Source: Azorhizobium doebereinerae UFLA1-100 (lineage in GTDB: Bacteria; Pseudomonadota; Alphaproteobacteria; Rhizobiales; Xanthobacteraceae). From it: a stretch of DNA of 64,000 nucleotides. Made by a program: the position numbers and the translations under genes. The stretch lies in assembly GCF_000473085.1 (NCBI RefSeq), contig NZ_AXBA01000023.1, positions 193-64,192 of the forward strand. Reading direction: 5' to 3'. The notes under the pieces were generated by a model. That model was given only the letters and a program-made list of their open reading frames with translations. It was not told the origin of the DNA and ran no database searches. Of this stretch, positions 52,586-64,000 are shown piece after piece. How positions within the stretch are numbered: the stretch's first letter is position 1; each line of letters starts with the position of its first letter.

Positions 52586-52996
52586 ATGGACCAGCAGCCC
52601 AACACCTATGCCGCGAACTGCCCCACCCGGCAGATCCTCGACCGCATCGCCGACAAATGGACCGTGCTCATCCTCGGCCTGCTCAGCGAGCGCCCCTGGC
52701 GCTTCAACGCCTTGCGGCGCGAGGTGCAGGGCCTGTCGCAGAAGGTGCTGTCGCAGACGCTGAAATCGCTTGAGCGGGACGGCTTCGTCACCCGCTCGGC
52801 CTTTCCCACCGTGCCCGTGACCGTGGAGTATGCGCTCACGCCGCTCGGCCGGTCGCTGGCCGCGACGCTCAGCCCGCTCACCCACTGGGCGGAGACGCAC
52901 ATGGAAGCGGTTGAGGCCGCCCGCGCGCAATTCGACGGCCGCGCCGCCACCCCGCCGCGCGTCGCCGCCGACGGGGCCCGCGCGTTCCTCGCCTGA
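52586..52996 (+). CDS. HxlR-family transcriptional regulator
   Basis: Winged helix-turn-helix regulator of 136 residues of the HxlR family, recognised by CPTRQILDRIADKWTVLIL near the start and the LSQKVLSQTLKSLERDGFV recognition region. A single conserved cysteine near the N-terminus (C12) could sense electrophiles or oxidants, as in related HypR/YodB proteins. The C-terminal 30 residues are alanine-rich. The ATG at 52586 is chosen by similarity; an upstream frame is non-homologous. It likely controls the divergent SDR/FrnE genes. Confidence 0.9.
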   Translation: MDQQPNTYAANCPTRQILDRIADKWTVLILGLLSERPWRFNALRREVQGLSQKVLSQTLKSLERDGFVTRSAFPTVPVTVEYALTPLGRSLAATLSPLTHWAETHMEAVEAARAQFDGRAATPPRVAADGARAFLA

Positions 52997-53120
52997 ACCC
53001 GCATAAGCTTGGCTTCGTGAACACAGCGTTTCGGATTCCACTCTGTAACGGTTCAAAGGAATGATTAGCTGAAAGGGGTTTTTCGCCTGCCGGCCGCCGG
53101 CGGGCCAGGGAGCCCCTTCC

Positions 53121-53582
53121 ATGCCCATCACTCTTTCCATCAACGGCCAGCCGCGCGCGGTGGAGGCCGATCCCGACACACCCCTGCTGTGGGTGCTGCG
53201 CGACGAACTGGACCTCACTGGAACCAAGTTCGGCTGCGGCCAGGCGCTCTGCGGCGCCTGCACCGTGCATGTGGACGGCACCGCCGTGCGCTCCTGCCAA
53301 ACTGCGGTCGGCGACGTGGGCGCCGGCAAGATCACCACCATCGAGGGCATCAACAGCCGGGAGGCGCAGGCGGTGCAGGCCGCGTGGCGCGCGCTCGACG
53401 TGGTGCAGTGCGGCTACTGTCAGTCCGGGCAGATCATGTCCGCCGTCGCCCTGCTCACCGACAACAAGAAGCCGTCCGACAGCGACATCGATGCCGCCAT
53501 GGACGGCAATGTCTGCCGCTGTGCCACCTACCAGCGCGTCCGCGCCGCCATCCACGATGCCGCCCGCCGACTGGAGGCCTGA
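53121..53582 (+). CDS. Molybdenum hydroxylase [2Fe-2S] subunit (IorA-like)
   Basis: Small subunit of a xanthine-oxidase-family hydroxylase (153 residues) carrying two [2Fe-2S] clusters. The plant-ferredoxin-type cluster uses C39, C44, C47 and C59. The second, helical-domain cluster uses C97, C100, C132 and C134 in QCGYCQSGQ and NVCRCATY. It passes electrons from the molybdenum subunit, usually to a membrane or cytochrome acceptor, since no FAD subunit gene is nearby. The two-gene layout matches isoquinoline 1-oxidoreductase and related aldehyde dehydrogenases. It lies 3 bp upstream of its partner. Confidence 0.93.
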   Translation: MPITLSINGQPRAVEADPDTPLLWVLRDELDLTGTKFGCGQALCGACTVHVDGTAVRSCQTAVGDVGAGKITTIEGINSREAQAVQAAWRALDVVQCGYCQSGQIMSAVALLTDNKKPSDSDIDAAMDGNVCRCATYQRVRAAIHDAARRLEA

Positions 53583-53585
53583 GCC

Positions 53586-55766
53586 ATGAACGCCATTTTC
53601 AAAGCCTCCGACGCGGCCCTGTCCCGCCGCTCGCTGCTGCGCGCCATGGGCGGCATCGGCATCGGCCTCGTCATCGGCGCCGACCTCGCCCCGCTCGGCT
53701 CGGCCGCGCTGGCCGCGACGCCCGAGCCCGCCGCCTTCAATCCCTTCGTCCGCATCGGCCCCGACGGCACGGTGACGGTCATCATCAAGCATCTCGATCT
53801 CGGCCAGGGCACGGCCACCGGCCTTGCCACCCTGGTGGCGGAGGAGATGGACGCCGACTGGGCGAAGATCCGCACCGAGTTCGCGCCCCTCAATCCCCAG
53901 CTCTACGGCAACAAGATCTTCGGCGGCGCCCAGGGCACCGGCGGCTCCACCGCCATGGCCGCCAGCTTCGACGTCTACCGCCGCGCCGGTGCCACCGCCC
54001 GGGCCATGCTGCTGGAGGCCGGCGCCAAGGCGCTGAACGTGCCTGCGGATGCCATCACCATCACCTCCGGCACGCTGATCGCCGGCCCCAAGAGCGTCAC
54101 CTTCGGCGAACTGGCGGAAGCCGCCGCCAAGGAGAAGGTGCCGCAGGACCCGCCGCTGAAGCAGGCCGCCAATTACGCCCTGGTCGGAAAGGACGGCACG
54201 CACCGGGTGGACAATGTCGCCAAGACCAGCGGCACGGCCACCTATACCCAGGACGTCAAGCTGCCCGGCATGCTGGTGGCGGTGGTGGCCCATCCGCCGC
54301 GTTTCGGCGCCAAGGCGGGCAAGGTGGATGACGCCGCCGCCCGCGCGGTGAAGGGCGTCGAGGCGGTGGTGGTGGTGCCCCAGGGCGTCGCCGTGCTCGC
54401 CAGGACCACCCACGCCGCCATGAAGGGCCGCGATGCCCTGAAGGTGGAATGGAACGAGGCCGGCGCGGAAAAGCGCGGCACCGATGCCCTGCGCGCGGAA
54501 TATCGTGCGCTGCTGGGCCAGAAGGGAAATGTGGCCGAGAGCGAGGGCAATGTGGATGCCGCCTTCGCCCACCCCGGTGTGAAGGTGGTGGAGGCGGATT
54601 TCGAATTCCCCTATCTCGCCCATGCCCCCATGGAGCCGATGAACGCAGTGGCGCAAATCACCGGCGACCGCGTGACGGTGTGGACCGCCTCGCAATTCCC
54701 CTCGGCGGATGCGCCGGGGGCGGCGGCGGCTGCCGGCACCAGCCCCGACAAGGTGACCATCAACTCGCTCTGGGCCGGCGGCAGCTTCGGCCGCCGCGCG
54801 GTGGCCACCGCCGACTTCGTGGTGGAGGCGGTGAGCATCGCCAAGGCCCACGGCAAGGGCGTGCCGGTGAAGCTGGTGTGGACCCGCGAGGATGACATGA
54901 AGGCGGGCTACTACCGCCCCATGTACCTGCACCGGGTGAAGGCGGCGGTGGATGCCGCCGGTAAGCCCGTCGCCTGGCAGCACCATGTGGTCGGCCAGTC
55001 CATCCTCTCCGGCACCTTCTTCGAGAAGATGATGGTGGTGAACAATATCGACGCCACCTCCGTCGAGGGTGCGACCGAGATGGGCTACGAGGTTCCCAAC
55101 CGGCACGTGGAACTGACTAGCCCGAAGACCGGCGTTCCGGTGCTGTGGTGGCGCTCGGTGGGCCACACCCACACCGCCTATGCGGTGGAGACGATGATCG
55201 ACCAGCTCGCCAAGGCGGCGGGCAAGGACCCGGTCGCCTTCCGCATGGACATCATCAAGGACCCGCGCCTCAAGGCCGTCCTCGCCCTGGTGGCGGAGAA
55301 GGCCCGCTGGGGCACCAGCCTGGAACCCGGCCGCTTCCGGGGCGTCGCCGCGCACAAGAGCTTCAACACCTATGTGGCGGAGGTGGCGGAGATCACCCTG
55401 CTGGACAAGGGCTACCGCGTGGACCGCGTGGTGGCGGCGGTGGACTGCGGCTTCGTGGTCAATCCCGACGTGGTGCGGGCGCAGGTGGAAGGCGGCGTCG
55501 GTTTCGGCCTCGGCCATGCCATGCAGGACGCCATCACCCTCACCGACGGCGTGGTGGACCAGGCCAATTTCGACACCTACGAGCCGCTGCGCATGTCGCA
55601 GATGCCCAAGGTGGAGGTGCACATCATGCCCTCCACCCAGCCGCCCACCGGCATCGGCGAGCCGGGCGTGCCGCCCATCGCCCCGGCGGTGGCGAACGCC
55701 CTGTTCGCCGCCACCGGCAAGCCGATCCTCAACCTGCCGTTCAACCGGCAGACCATCGGCTCCTGA
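53586..55766 (+). CDS. Molybdopterin-binding large subunit (IorB-like), Tat-exported
   Basis: Catalytic subunit of 726 residues of the xanthine dehydrogenase family. The N-terminus has a twin-arginine signal ([11 protein letters not shown], about 14-24), so the complex is exported folded, as in periplasmic aldehyde or isoquinoline oxidoreductases. The molybdopterin cytosine dinucleotide-binding segments include GGSFGRR and the catalytic glutamate in GIGEPGVPP (E692). The true substrate is unknown; aldehydes or N-heterocycles are typical. No accessory XdhC or cytochrome gene is next to it within the window. Confidence 0.92.
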   Translation: MNAIFKASDAALSRRSLLRAMGGIGIGLVIGADLAPLGSAALAATPEPAAFNPFVRIGPDGTVTVIIKHLDLGQGTATGLATLVAEEMDADWAKIRTEFAPLNPQLYGNKIFGGAQGTGGSTAMAASFDVYRRAGATARAMLLEAGAKALNVPADAITITSGTLIAGPKSVTFGELAEAAAKEKVPQDPPLKQAANYALVGKDGTHRVDNVAKTSGTATYTQDVKLPGMLVAVVAHPPRFGAKAGKVDDAAARAVKGVEAVVVVPQGVAVLARTTHAAMKGRDALKVEWNEAGAEKRGTDALRAEYRALLGQKGNVAESEGNVDAAFAHPGVKVVEADFEFPYLAHAPMEPMNAVAQITGDRVTVWTASQFPSADAPGAAAAAGTSPDKVTINSLWAGGSFGRRAVATADFVVEAVSIAKAHGKGVPVKLVWTREDDMKAGYYRPMYLHRVKAAVDAAGKPVAWQHHVVGQSILSGTFFEKMMVVNNIDATSVEGATEMGYEVPNRHVELTSPKTGVPVLWWRSVGHTHTAYAVETMIDQLAKAAGKDPVAFRMDIIKDPRLKAVLALVAEKARWGTSLEPGRFRGVAAHKSFNTYVAEVAEITLLDKGYRVDRVVAAVDCGFVVNPDVVRAQVEGGVGFGLGHAMQDAITLTDGVVDQANFDTYEPLRMSQMPKVEVHIMPSTQPPTGIGEPGVPPIAPAVANALFAATGKPILNLPFNRQTIGS

Positions 55767-55807
55767 CGCAAGACGGCAGACGCATCAAGGCGGGGGTACG
55801 CCCCCGC

Positions 55808-56914
55808 CTATCTCGCGTTGAGCGCGCGGAAGCCCACGTAGCCGGCGTCGGCATCATAGAGATAGTCGAAGCCGTTCAGGAAGCGGACCGACGTATTCAC
55901 GAACGGGCCGGGGTTGGCGTCGGCGTGGACCAGCACCACGTCCAGCGGCGCCAGCGGGTTCGCCCGGTCACCCACGTTGAAGCTGTAGCCGATGCCCTGC
56001 GCCCCGGTCATGGTCAGCGCGACGGAGGTGCCGGGATTGAGCACCGGCAGGCCCTTGGCGTTCGGCGCGGTATGCCCGGCAAGCTGCTCAGGCGGCACGC
56101 GCAGATACATGGTGGTGACGCCCGTATCCATCAGCATCGTCCCGCAGGCCGGCGGCGCCGTGCCGGCGACCGAGATGCACACCGGAGCCGCCGACCAGTC
56201 GGGATAGACCGGGCTCTTGTCCAGCTTCACGAAAGAGAAGCCGGCGGTCGAAGCCGCGTCCAGCCCCACCAGCACGCCGCGCCGGCTCACCACATAGCCG
56301 CGCCGCATCCGGCCCAGCTGCTCCGGCGTGCCCATGCCCTCCACGTTGAGGAGAGGATTGTGGTCCGGCGTGCCCTGCGCCTGGTGGTCGTGCTGGCGGG
56401 CAAAGCCGATGCCGAACATGGCGATGCCCTTGGGGTTGCGGCGCGGGCGGCAATTGCGGGCGCTCGCCGTGCAGGCGATCTCGTTCACCGCCAGCACCGG
56501 CATGGGCCGCGTGGTGACGCTCGCGCCGTTGCCGCCGGACAGGGTCAGGGGCGTCACCACCCATACGCCCTTCTCGATCCGCCCGGAGCTGGAATAGGTC
56601 AGCTGGCCCGGCCCGAGCCGGGGCAACTGGTCGAAATTGGGGATCGAGGTGGCGGACACCACGACGCCGGTGGAGCCGGTGTCCAGGGTGCCGCGATGCG
56701 CCTGCCCGCCGGGAAAGGCGATGGCAAGCTTCGGCGTGCGCGTCGCCGGTTGGCCGGCGAGCGGCGCATTAAGGAAGGGCAGGAACACCGCCCCCGCGGC
56801 GCCGGAATAATCTGGCCCGGCCGCCAGGGCGCAGACCGGCGCGGCCGACAGCGCGGCGGCGAGGCCAAGGCGCAGGATACGCGCGGCACGGTCGAAACGG
56901 GCAAGGATGGCCAT
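55808..56914 (-). CDS. Bilobal pepsin-like aspartic protease candidate
   Basis: Exported protein of 368 residues that ordinary annotation would call hypothetical. After a signal peptide (about 12-32) it shows two catalytic-type aspartate motifs, D78 in LDTGSTGVVVSA and D263 in LMDTGVTTMYL, in the two-lobe order of family A1 pepsins. A tyrosine/serine flap-like segment (LTYSSSGRIEKGVW, near 106) and an MFGIGF element (166-171), like the psi-loop of pepsins, lie between them. Retropepsins and TTG-type monodomain proteases have one motif; two indicate a true bilobal enzyme. Bacterial A1 homologues are rare. The alternative is a non-catalytic beta-rich surface protein. Confidence 0.6.
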   Translation of the reverse strand: MAILARFDRAARILRLGLAAALSAAPVCALAAGPDYSGAAGAVFLPFLNAPLAGQPATRTPKLAIAFPGGQAHRGTLDTGSTGVVVSATSIPNFDQLPRLGPGQLTYSSSGRIEKGVWVVTPLTLSGGNGASVTTRPMPVLAVNEIACTASARNCRPRRNPKGIAMFGIGFARQHDHQAQGTPDHNPLLNVEGMGTPEQLGRMRRGYVVSRRGVLVGLDAASTAGFSFVKLDKSPVYPDWSAAPVCISVAGTAPPACGTMLMDTGVTTMYLRVPPEQLAGHTAPNAKGLPVLNPGTSVALTMTGAQGIGYSFNVGDRANPLAPLDVVLVHADANPGPFVNTSVRFLNGFDYLYDADAGYVGFRALNAR

Positions 56915-56946
56915 GCTCTGCCTCTGCAGTCTGGCGGACGACGGGT

Positions 56947-57402
56947 TCAGTCCGCGAGCGTCTTGAGCATATAGATCCGGCGCAGCCCCTTCTCCTCAAC
57001 CCGATGCGTCTCGCGATAGCCGATGCGGGTATAGAGCGCGACGTTCTCGGTCATGATCTCCTGCGTGTACAGGCGGATGGCCCCATAGCCCGCATCCCGC
57101 GCCGCCTGCTCGGCGAATTGCAGCAGGATCCGGCCGATGCCGGAGCCGTGCAGCGCCGGGTCCACCGCCACATTGTCGAGCAGCATGGCGTCCTGCTGCG
57201 GCAGCAGCACCACGAGGCCCAGGAGGGCGCCGTCGCGCTCGACCACATGCACCCGGCTATCGCCGATCAGCGCGCCATAGTCGTCGCGCATGGGGCCGGG
57301 CATCAGGCCGTTGCGGTGCACGTAGGGCGAATAGGCGGCATGGACCAGCGCCTCGACGGCGGGCCGGTCGTCCGGGCGGGCAAGGCGCAGATCAGGGCTC
57401 AT
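56947..57402 (-). CDS. GNAT-family N-acetyltransferase
   Basis: Acetyltransferase of 151 residues. The acetyl-CoA pyrophosphate loop reads VDPALHGSGIGRILLQFAE (about 81-99, the Q/RxxGxG/A signature), preceded by the strand LLDNVAV and followed by IRLYTQEIMTENVALYTRIGY. It acetylates an amine on a small molecule or protein N-terminus; the substrate is unknown. It lies 32 bp upstream of the aspartic-protease candidate on the same strand and could share its transcript. Confidence 0.9.
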   Translation of the reverse strand: MSPDLRLARPDDRPAVEALVHAAYSPYVHRNGLMPGPMRDDYGALIGDSRVHVVERDGALLGLVVLLPQQDAMLLDNVAVDPALHGSGIGRILLQFAEQAARDAGYGAIRLYTQEIMTENVALYTRIGYRETHRVEEKGLRRIYMLKTLAD

Positions 57403-57536
57403 GGGCCGCGACTATAGCAGCGCGCAGCGCCCCGAACAGGCACCCCCACTTGCCCCACCCCATTTGCCACCCCACTTGCCGCTCCCCGGTCTTCCCCCCA
57501 CTCTGCGCGCCCGTTCATCCCCGCGAGACGCCGCCC

Positions 57537-58235
57537 ATGCGCCATCAGATCACCGGCACCACGCTTCCCGTGCTCCAGGTCACCCTCGCCGCCGGCGAGA
57601 CCCTGCTGGCGGAGACCGACCGCCTGTCGTGGATGACCAACAACATCGCCCTCCAGACCACCACCGGCGCGGGCGGCGGAGGCGGCATCTTCGGCGCCAT
57701 CGGGCGGGCGATCTCCGGCGGCGGGCTGTTCATGACCGAGTTCACCGCCCAGGGCGGCGATGGCCTCGTGGCGCTGGCCGCAACCGTGCCTGGGAACATC
57801 ATCGAGGTGCCCGTCGCCCCTCAGCGCGGCTTCATGGCCCATCGCCACGGCTTCCTCGCCGGCTCGTCGGGGATCGAGATTTCCGTCGGCTTCCAGCAGA
57901 GCCTCGGCTCCGGCGTGTTCGGCGGCAACGGCTTCGTGCTCCAGCGCGTCGCCGGCAGCGGCACGGCCTTCATCGAGCTGGGCGGGGAGATCGTCAGCTA
58001 CGACCTGGCGCCGGGCCAGCAATTGCTGGTCCATCCCGGCCATGTGGGCATGTTCGAGGAAAGCGTCGGCTTCAACATCACCATGATACGCGGCGTGAAG
58101 AACATCCTGTTCGGCGGCGACGGCCTGTTCCTGGCGGAGCTGACCGGTCCCGGCAAGGTCTGGCTCCAGACGCTCACCCCGTCCAAGCTCGCCCACGCGC
58201 TGGAGCCCTATCTGCCCCAGGCAGAGCGCCGCTGA
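57537..58235 (+). CDS. AIM24-family protein (TIGR00266)
   Basis: Protein of 232 residues of the AIM24/TIGR00266 family: a glycine-rich beta-helix-like domain (VEVQLAAGETLLAETDRLSWM, then GGGIFGAIGRAISGGGLFMTEF) found in bacteria and in mitochondrial AIM24. No enzymatic motif is known; roles in membrane or phage-defence contexts have been suggested for relatives without proof here. The ATG chosen matches the family start. It is a single gene, convergent with the deacetylase. Confidence 0.85.
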   Translation: MRHQITGTTLPVLQVTLAAGETLLAETDRLSWMTNNIALQTTTGAGGGGGIFGAIGRAISGGGLFMTEFTAQGGDGLVALAATVPGNIIEVPVAPQRGFMAHRHGFLAGSSGIEISVGFQQSLGSGVFGGNGFVLQRVAGSGTAFIELGGEIVSYDLAPGQQLLVHPGHVGMFEESVGFNITMIRGVKNILFGGDGLFLAELTGPGKVWLQTLTPSKLAHALEPYLPQAERR

Positions 58236-58266
58236 ACGTCCGCGACGGCGCGGCCGAGGGACACCC

Positions 58267-59196
58267 TCAGCCGTGCATCAGCGCCGTGACATGGGCGGCG
58301 GCAGAGGTGGCGAGCCCCTCCAGGTCGTAGCCGCCCTCCAGCACCGAGACCACGCGGCCCTCGGCATATTTGTCGGCCACTTCCATCAGGCGCTTGGTCA
58401 CCCAGCCGAAGTCCGTGTCCACCAGGCGCAGCGAAGCCAGGGGGTCGTTCTTGTGGGCGTCGAAGCCCGCCGAGATGATGACCAGCTCGGGCCGGTAGGT
58501 TTCCAGGCGCGGCAGGATGCGGCTTTCGAAGGCTTCCTTGAACTCGGCGCCGCCGTCGCCCGAGCGCAGCGGAGCGTTGACGATGGTGCCGAGCGCGCCG
58601 GTCTCGCCGACCGCGCCGCTGCCGGGATAGAGCGGCATCTCGTGGGTGGAGGCGTAGAGCACGCTGTCGTCGGCCCAGAAGATCTCCTGGGTGCCGTTGC
58701 CATGGTGGACGTCGAAATCGATGATCGCCACCCGGCCGATGCCGTATTTGGCCTGGGCGTGGCGGGCCGCGATGGCCGCCTGGTTGAGCAGGCAGAAGCC
58801 CATGGGCCGCCGCGTCTCGCAATGGTGGCCGGGCGGGCGCATGGCGACGAAGGCGTTGGTCACGCGCTTCTCCACCACCTCGTCCACGGCGAAGCAGGCG
58901 CCGCCCACGGCGCGCAGCACCGCCTGCCAGGAGCCGGGCGACAGCACCGTGTCGGAATCGATCCGCACCACGCCGTCCTCGGGCGTGGCCTCGGCCAGGG
59001 CATCGACGAAATCACCCGGATGGACGCGGATGATGTCCTCGCGCTCGCCCAGCGGCGCTTGGTCCCGCAGCAGGTTCGCGAACCGCTCCTGCTCGAAGAT
59101 CCGGTCGAGCGCCCGCAGCCGGTCCGCCCGTTCCGGATGTCCGGCGGGGGTGGCATGCAGGAGACCGGCAGGATGGGTGATGAGCAGGGTGGACAT
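58267..59196 (-). CDS. Histone-deacetylase-like amidohydrolase
   Basis: Class II-type HDAC homologue of 309 residues. The catalytic pocket is complete: PPGHHCETRRPMGFC contains the paired histidines, IDFDVHHGNGTQE supplies the metal-binding aspartate and histidine, SAGFDAH supplies the second metal aspartate, and GGYDL supplies the transition-state residue. Bacterial members deacetylate acetyl-polyamines or acetylated small molecules (acetoin-use proteins and polyamine deacetylases). The substrate is unknown. ATG at 59196 by similarity; 59217 is the alternative. Confidence 0.92.
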   Translation of the reverse strand: MSTLLITHPAGLLHATPAGHPERADRLRALDRIFEQERFANLLRDQAPLGEREDIIRVHPGDFVDALAEATPEDGVVRIDSDTVLSPGSWQAVLRAVGGACFAVDEVVEKRVTNAFVAMRPPGHHCETRRPMGFCLLNQAAIAARHAQAKYGIGRVAIIDFDVHHGNGTQEIFWADDSVLYASTHEMPLYPGSGAVGETGALGTIVNAPLRSGDGGAEFKEAFESRILPRLETYRPELVIISAGFDAHKNDPLASLRLVDTDFGWVTKRLMEVADKYAEGRVVSVLEGGYDLEGLATSAAAHVTALMHG

Positions 59197-59332
59197 TGGC
59201 GTCAGGGCCTCTCTCATGGAGGGTTCTTTCCCGTGACATACCATATTCCACGCAGTGCGGAACGATTCTCGACTGCACCGCAGCGGCGACGTTGCGCCGC
59301 GCGTCCATGCAACCGGGCGACGTTCCAAACAG

Positions 59333-59357
59333 AAAAGGCGGGGCATGCCCCGCCTTT
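59333..59357 (-). terminator. Intrinsic terminator of ppdK
   Basis: The stem AAAGGCGGGG / CCCCGCCTTT with a CATG turn is followed by T residues on the minus strand, 26 bp after the ppdK stop. Confidence 0.88.
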
Positions 59358-59382
59358 CCGAACTCCAAGATGAAGGCCCGGA

Positions 59383-62061
<2,679 letters not shown>

Positions 62062-62152
62062 CTCGGAGTTCCCCTTAGGGTAGCGCGCGCGTCTGTGCCG
62101 GACGGCGCGGTTGCTTTAGCTCGCGGAACGGCAAGCTTCAACTGCACGGAAC

Positions 62153-62173
62153 GGCACACCCTGAGGGTGTGCC
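62153..62173 (-). terminator. Terminator-like hairpin after DUF3096
   Basis: GGCACACCC pairs perfectly with GGGTGTGCC around TGA, 12 bp beyond the stop of the small gene. There is no T tract. Confidence 0.55.
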
Positions 62174-62184
62174 CGGATTTGTAC

Positions 62185-62325
62185 TCAGTGCGGGACCAGG
62201 CCAAGGATGCCCACCACGATCAGATAGATCGCCACCAGGACGTTGAGCAGCCGGGGAAACAGCAGGATGAGGATCCCCGCTACCAGAGCCACGATCGGCT
62301 GGATGATCACGAGATCGAAGGTCAT
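62185..62325 (-). CDS. DUF3096 mini-membrane protein (46 aa)
   Basis: Forty-six-codon gene (starts MTFDLVIIQPIVALVAG, ends LGLVPH) made of two hydrophobic helices joined by the FPRLLN turn. This matches the DUF3096 family of short membrane proteins. The ATG is preceded by a strong TAGGAGAG site. The role is unknown. The gene is transcribed away from the metallo-beta-lactamase gene, with 217 bp of shared upstream region that includes an AAGGGCGG/CCGCCCTT hairpin (62378-62401). Confidence 0.85.
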   Translation of the reverse strand: MTFDLVIIQPIVALVAGILILLFPRLLNVLVAIYLIVVGILGLVPH

Positions 62326-62542
62326 GACGGCTCTCCTATCAGGGTCGCAGCGGCTGCGCTCACGCTAGAAAGAGGCAAAGGGCGGGTCTGGTTCCGCCCT
62401 TCTAGCCAGCTAACGCGTGCAATGCCACATGAACCTCACGCCGCTGTGATCCTCCATTGGTCTCAGGTCCATTGCTGCGCAGCAGCACATATGCGGTGAT
62501 TTCCCCAGGGCCATGTGGCCGTGATGTCTCGGGGAAGCGGCC

Positions 62543-63421
62543 ATGACAGCGCGGATCGCAAGTGGACATTTCAGGCCGGCGCCGGCGGTCGCTGCCGAAT
62601 CTTTCAGCCTGCGCAAACTTCTCGCATCGGCGTTTTTGGCACTGATGACGTTGGGAGCGGTCCTGCTCAGCCCGTCGCCCGCCGCGGCGGAACCCGAGAA
62701 ATGCCCGCGCATGGTGGCGGACGGACGCCCCCGCATCATCCCCGCCTCCGTCCGGCTGGCGGCGGCGGAAGGCGGCCAGGTGCGGCTGACCTTCATCGGC
62801 CACGCCACCTTCCTGATCGAGAGCCCGCACGGCGTGACCATCGCCACGGACTATAACGACTATGTCCGGCCCGACATCGTGCCGGAGATCGTCACCATGA
62901 ACCGGGCGCACGACACCCACTACACCAGCAACCCGCCCCCCGGCATCGCCCACATCCTGCGCGGCTGGAGCGAGGACGGCAGCCCGGTGCATCACGACCT
63001 CACGGTGGACGACGTGTGGATCCACAACGTGCCCACCAACATCCGCCAGGGCGCGGGCACGCGCTACGACGGCAATTCCATCTTCGTGTTCGAGGTGGCG
63101 GGCCTGTGCATCGCCCATCTCGGCCACCTGCACCACCTGTTGACCCAGGACCACCTGGAGGCGCTCGGCCGCATCGACGTGGTGCTGGCGCCGGTGGACG
63201 GTTCCTACACGCTCGACATCGAGGGCATGGTGGAGACGCTGAAGGCGATCAACGCGCCGCTGGTCATCCCCATGCACTATTTCAGCCAGTGGGGGCTCGA
63301 CCGTTTCCTCGCCCGCCTCGGCAAGGAGTATGAGGTGACGCGGGCGGAGAGCCCCAGCGTGCTGCTCTCGCGCGAGAGCCTGCCGCGCAAGCCCACCCTG
63401 CTGGTGCTGCCCGGCCGCTGA
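62543..63421 (+). CDS. Exported metallo-beta-lactamase-fold hydrolase
   Basis: Protein of 292 residues with a long signal peptide (about 24-49, cleavage near AAAEP) and a metallo-beta-lactamase fold of the UlaG/YtnP type. Metal-ligand positions are GHATFLIES (H86) near the start, the histidine cluster HDTHYTS that replaces the classical HxHxDH, GHLHHLL and MHYFSQWG later. Relatives hydrolyse sugar lactones or phosphodiesters; the altered central motif makes the reaction uncertain. A GGGGAAG site precedes the ATG. Confidence 0.82.
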   Translation: MTARIASGHFRPAPAVAAESFSLRKLLASAFLALMTLGAVLLSPSPAAAEPEKCPRMVADGRPRIIPASVRLAAAEGGQVRLTFIGHATFLIESPHGVTIATDYNDYVRPDIVPEIVTMNRAHDTHYTSNPPPGIAHILRGWSEDGSPVHHDLTVDDVWIHNVPTNIRQGAGTRYDGNSIFVFEVAGLCIAHLGHLHHLLTQDHLEALGRIDVVLAPVDGSYTLDIEGMVETLKAINAPLVIPMHYFSQWGLDRFLARLGKEYEVTRAESPSVLLSRESLPRKPTLLVLPGR

Positions 63422-63539
63422 GCCGCACGACCATCTGACGCCTTGACCGCAGGCCCGGGAGCGCCTTTAAGCCGTGCGCGCCCCGGCGGTCCGTTCGCCC
63501 GGCGCCCGGCGATGCCGGCATGCTTGGCGCCGAATGGTC

Positions 63540-64000
63540 ATGACCCCTCCCGCTTCCCCCGCCGCCGACCGCGCCACCCAGGTGCTGCCCGCGACCAGCC
63601 CGGCCCGCATCAAGGCGGCGGCGGTGGCCGCCGCGCGCCTCATCGCCGAGGGCCGGCTGGTGGCCTTCCCCACCGAGACGGTCTACGGCCTCGGCGCGGA
63701 TGCCGGCAACCCGCGCGCGGTGGCGGACGTCTATGCCGCCAAGGGTCGCCCGGCCTTCAACCCGCTGATCTCCCACGTGCCGGACCTGGCCGCCGCCGCC
63801 CGCCTCGGCGTGCTGAACGACGACGCCACCCGGCTCGCCGCCGCCTTCTGGCCCGGCCCCCTGACCCTCATCGTGCCCTGCCGGGACACGGACGCCATCT
63901 GCGATCTTGCCCGCGCCGGGCTCGCCACCACCGCCCTGCGGGTGCCGGACCATCCCGCAGCACTGGCTTTCCTGGCGGCGGCGGGGCGTCCCGTCGTGGG
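63540..64000 (+). CDS. Threonylcarbamoyl-AMP synthase (Sua5/TsaC), partial
   Basis: The gene runs off the right edge; 153 codons are visible. The YrdC/Sua5 fold is clear from GRLVAFPTETVYGLGADAGN (about 40-59), the KGRPAFNPLISHV element (about 72-84) and FWPGPLTLIVP (about 107-117), which bind threonine, bicarbonate and ATP. The enzyme makes the intermediate for t6A37 modification of ANN-decoding tRNAs. The length suggests a Sua5-type protein with a further C-terminal domain. ATG at 63540 or 63534 could start. Confidence 0.92.
   Translation, partial: MTPPASPAADRATQVLPATSPARIKAAAVAAARLIAEGRLVAFPTETVYGLGADAGNPRAVADVYAAKGRPAFNPLISHVPDLAAAARLGVLNDDATRLAAAFWPGPLTLIVPCRDTDAICDLARAGLATTALRVPDHPAALAFLAAAGRPVV

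Overview
The window is high-GC DNA with short intergenic spaces. It looks like the chromosome of an alphaproteobacterium of the order Hyphomicrobiales. The marker genes behind this are the CcrM GANTC methyltransferase, GapR (DUF2312), split transhydrogenase genes pntAA/pntAB/pntB beside an aa3-oxidase subunit IV peptide, a DUF882 M15-like peptidase, DUF1036, DUF1244 and a CIRCE-controlled groESL operon. A Xanthobacteraceae-type host fits the gene content, but that family assignment is inference. I see no rRNA, tRNA, CRISPR array, insertion sequence or phage gene.

Region 1 to 12.4 kb is a coherent oxalate-use locus, mostly on the minus strand. Reading in the transcribed direction it holds an IclR regulator, a tripartite tricarboxylate-type transporter (tctC, tctB, tctA), a GntR/FCD regulator, oxalyl-CoA decarboxylase (oxc), two formyl-CoA:oxalate CoA-transferase paralogues (frc) and the start of a sucC-like CoA ligase. 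Divergent from the IclR gene lies a ketopantoate-reductase-fold enzyme, a good candidate for the oxalyl-CoA reductase that would send carbon to glyoxylate. Together these genes could import oxalate, activate it to oxalyl-CoA, and either decarboxylate it to formyl-CoA for energy or reduce it for assimilation. Candidate operators shared between promoters of the locus tie its parts together.

Region 12.5 to 41.4 kb is mixed housekeeping. It contains a VTT membrane protein, glutamate synthase (gltB, gltD), a collagen-like secreted protein, DsbA-like protein / DUF721 / mutY, ccrM, a tautomerase with a divergent LysR regulator, a copper module (YcnI-PCuAC fusion plus a DUF2946-like protein), an ABC1 kinase, rpmJ, a TPR protein, DUF1036, an EamA transporter, DUF1244, gapR, two cell-wall enzymes (DUF882 peptidase and a YcbB-like L,D-transpeptidase), an orphan response regulator, oligoendopeptidase F and a GIY-YIG protein. 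Many of these genes are bounded by clear intrinsic terminators.

Region 41.4 to 64 kb carries the pnt operon, a PA0069-type radical SAM protein, a VOC protein, an NCS1 permease, a lipoprotein, groESL (followed by an unusual 75-bp tandem duplication), a DsbA-family protein, an SDR gene divergent from an HxlR regulator, an isoquinoline-oxidoreductase-like molybdenum hydroxylase pair, a bilobal pepsin-like aspartic protease candidate, GNAT, AIM24, a histone-deacetylase-like enzyme, pyruvate phosphate dikinase, a DUF3096 mini-protein, a metallo-beta-lactamase-fold lipid/sugar-type hydrolase and the start of tsaC/sua5. Three short genes are easily missed: the 50-residue oxidase subunit IV, the 46-residue DUF3096 protein and a 38-residue membrane peptide.
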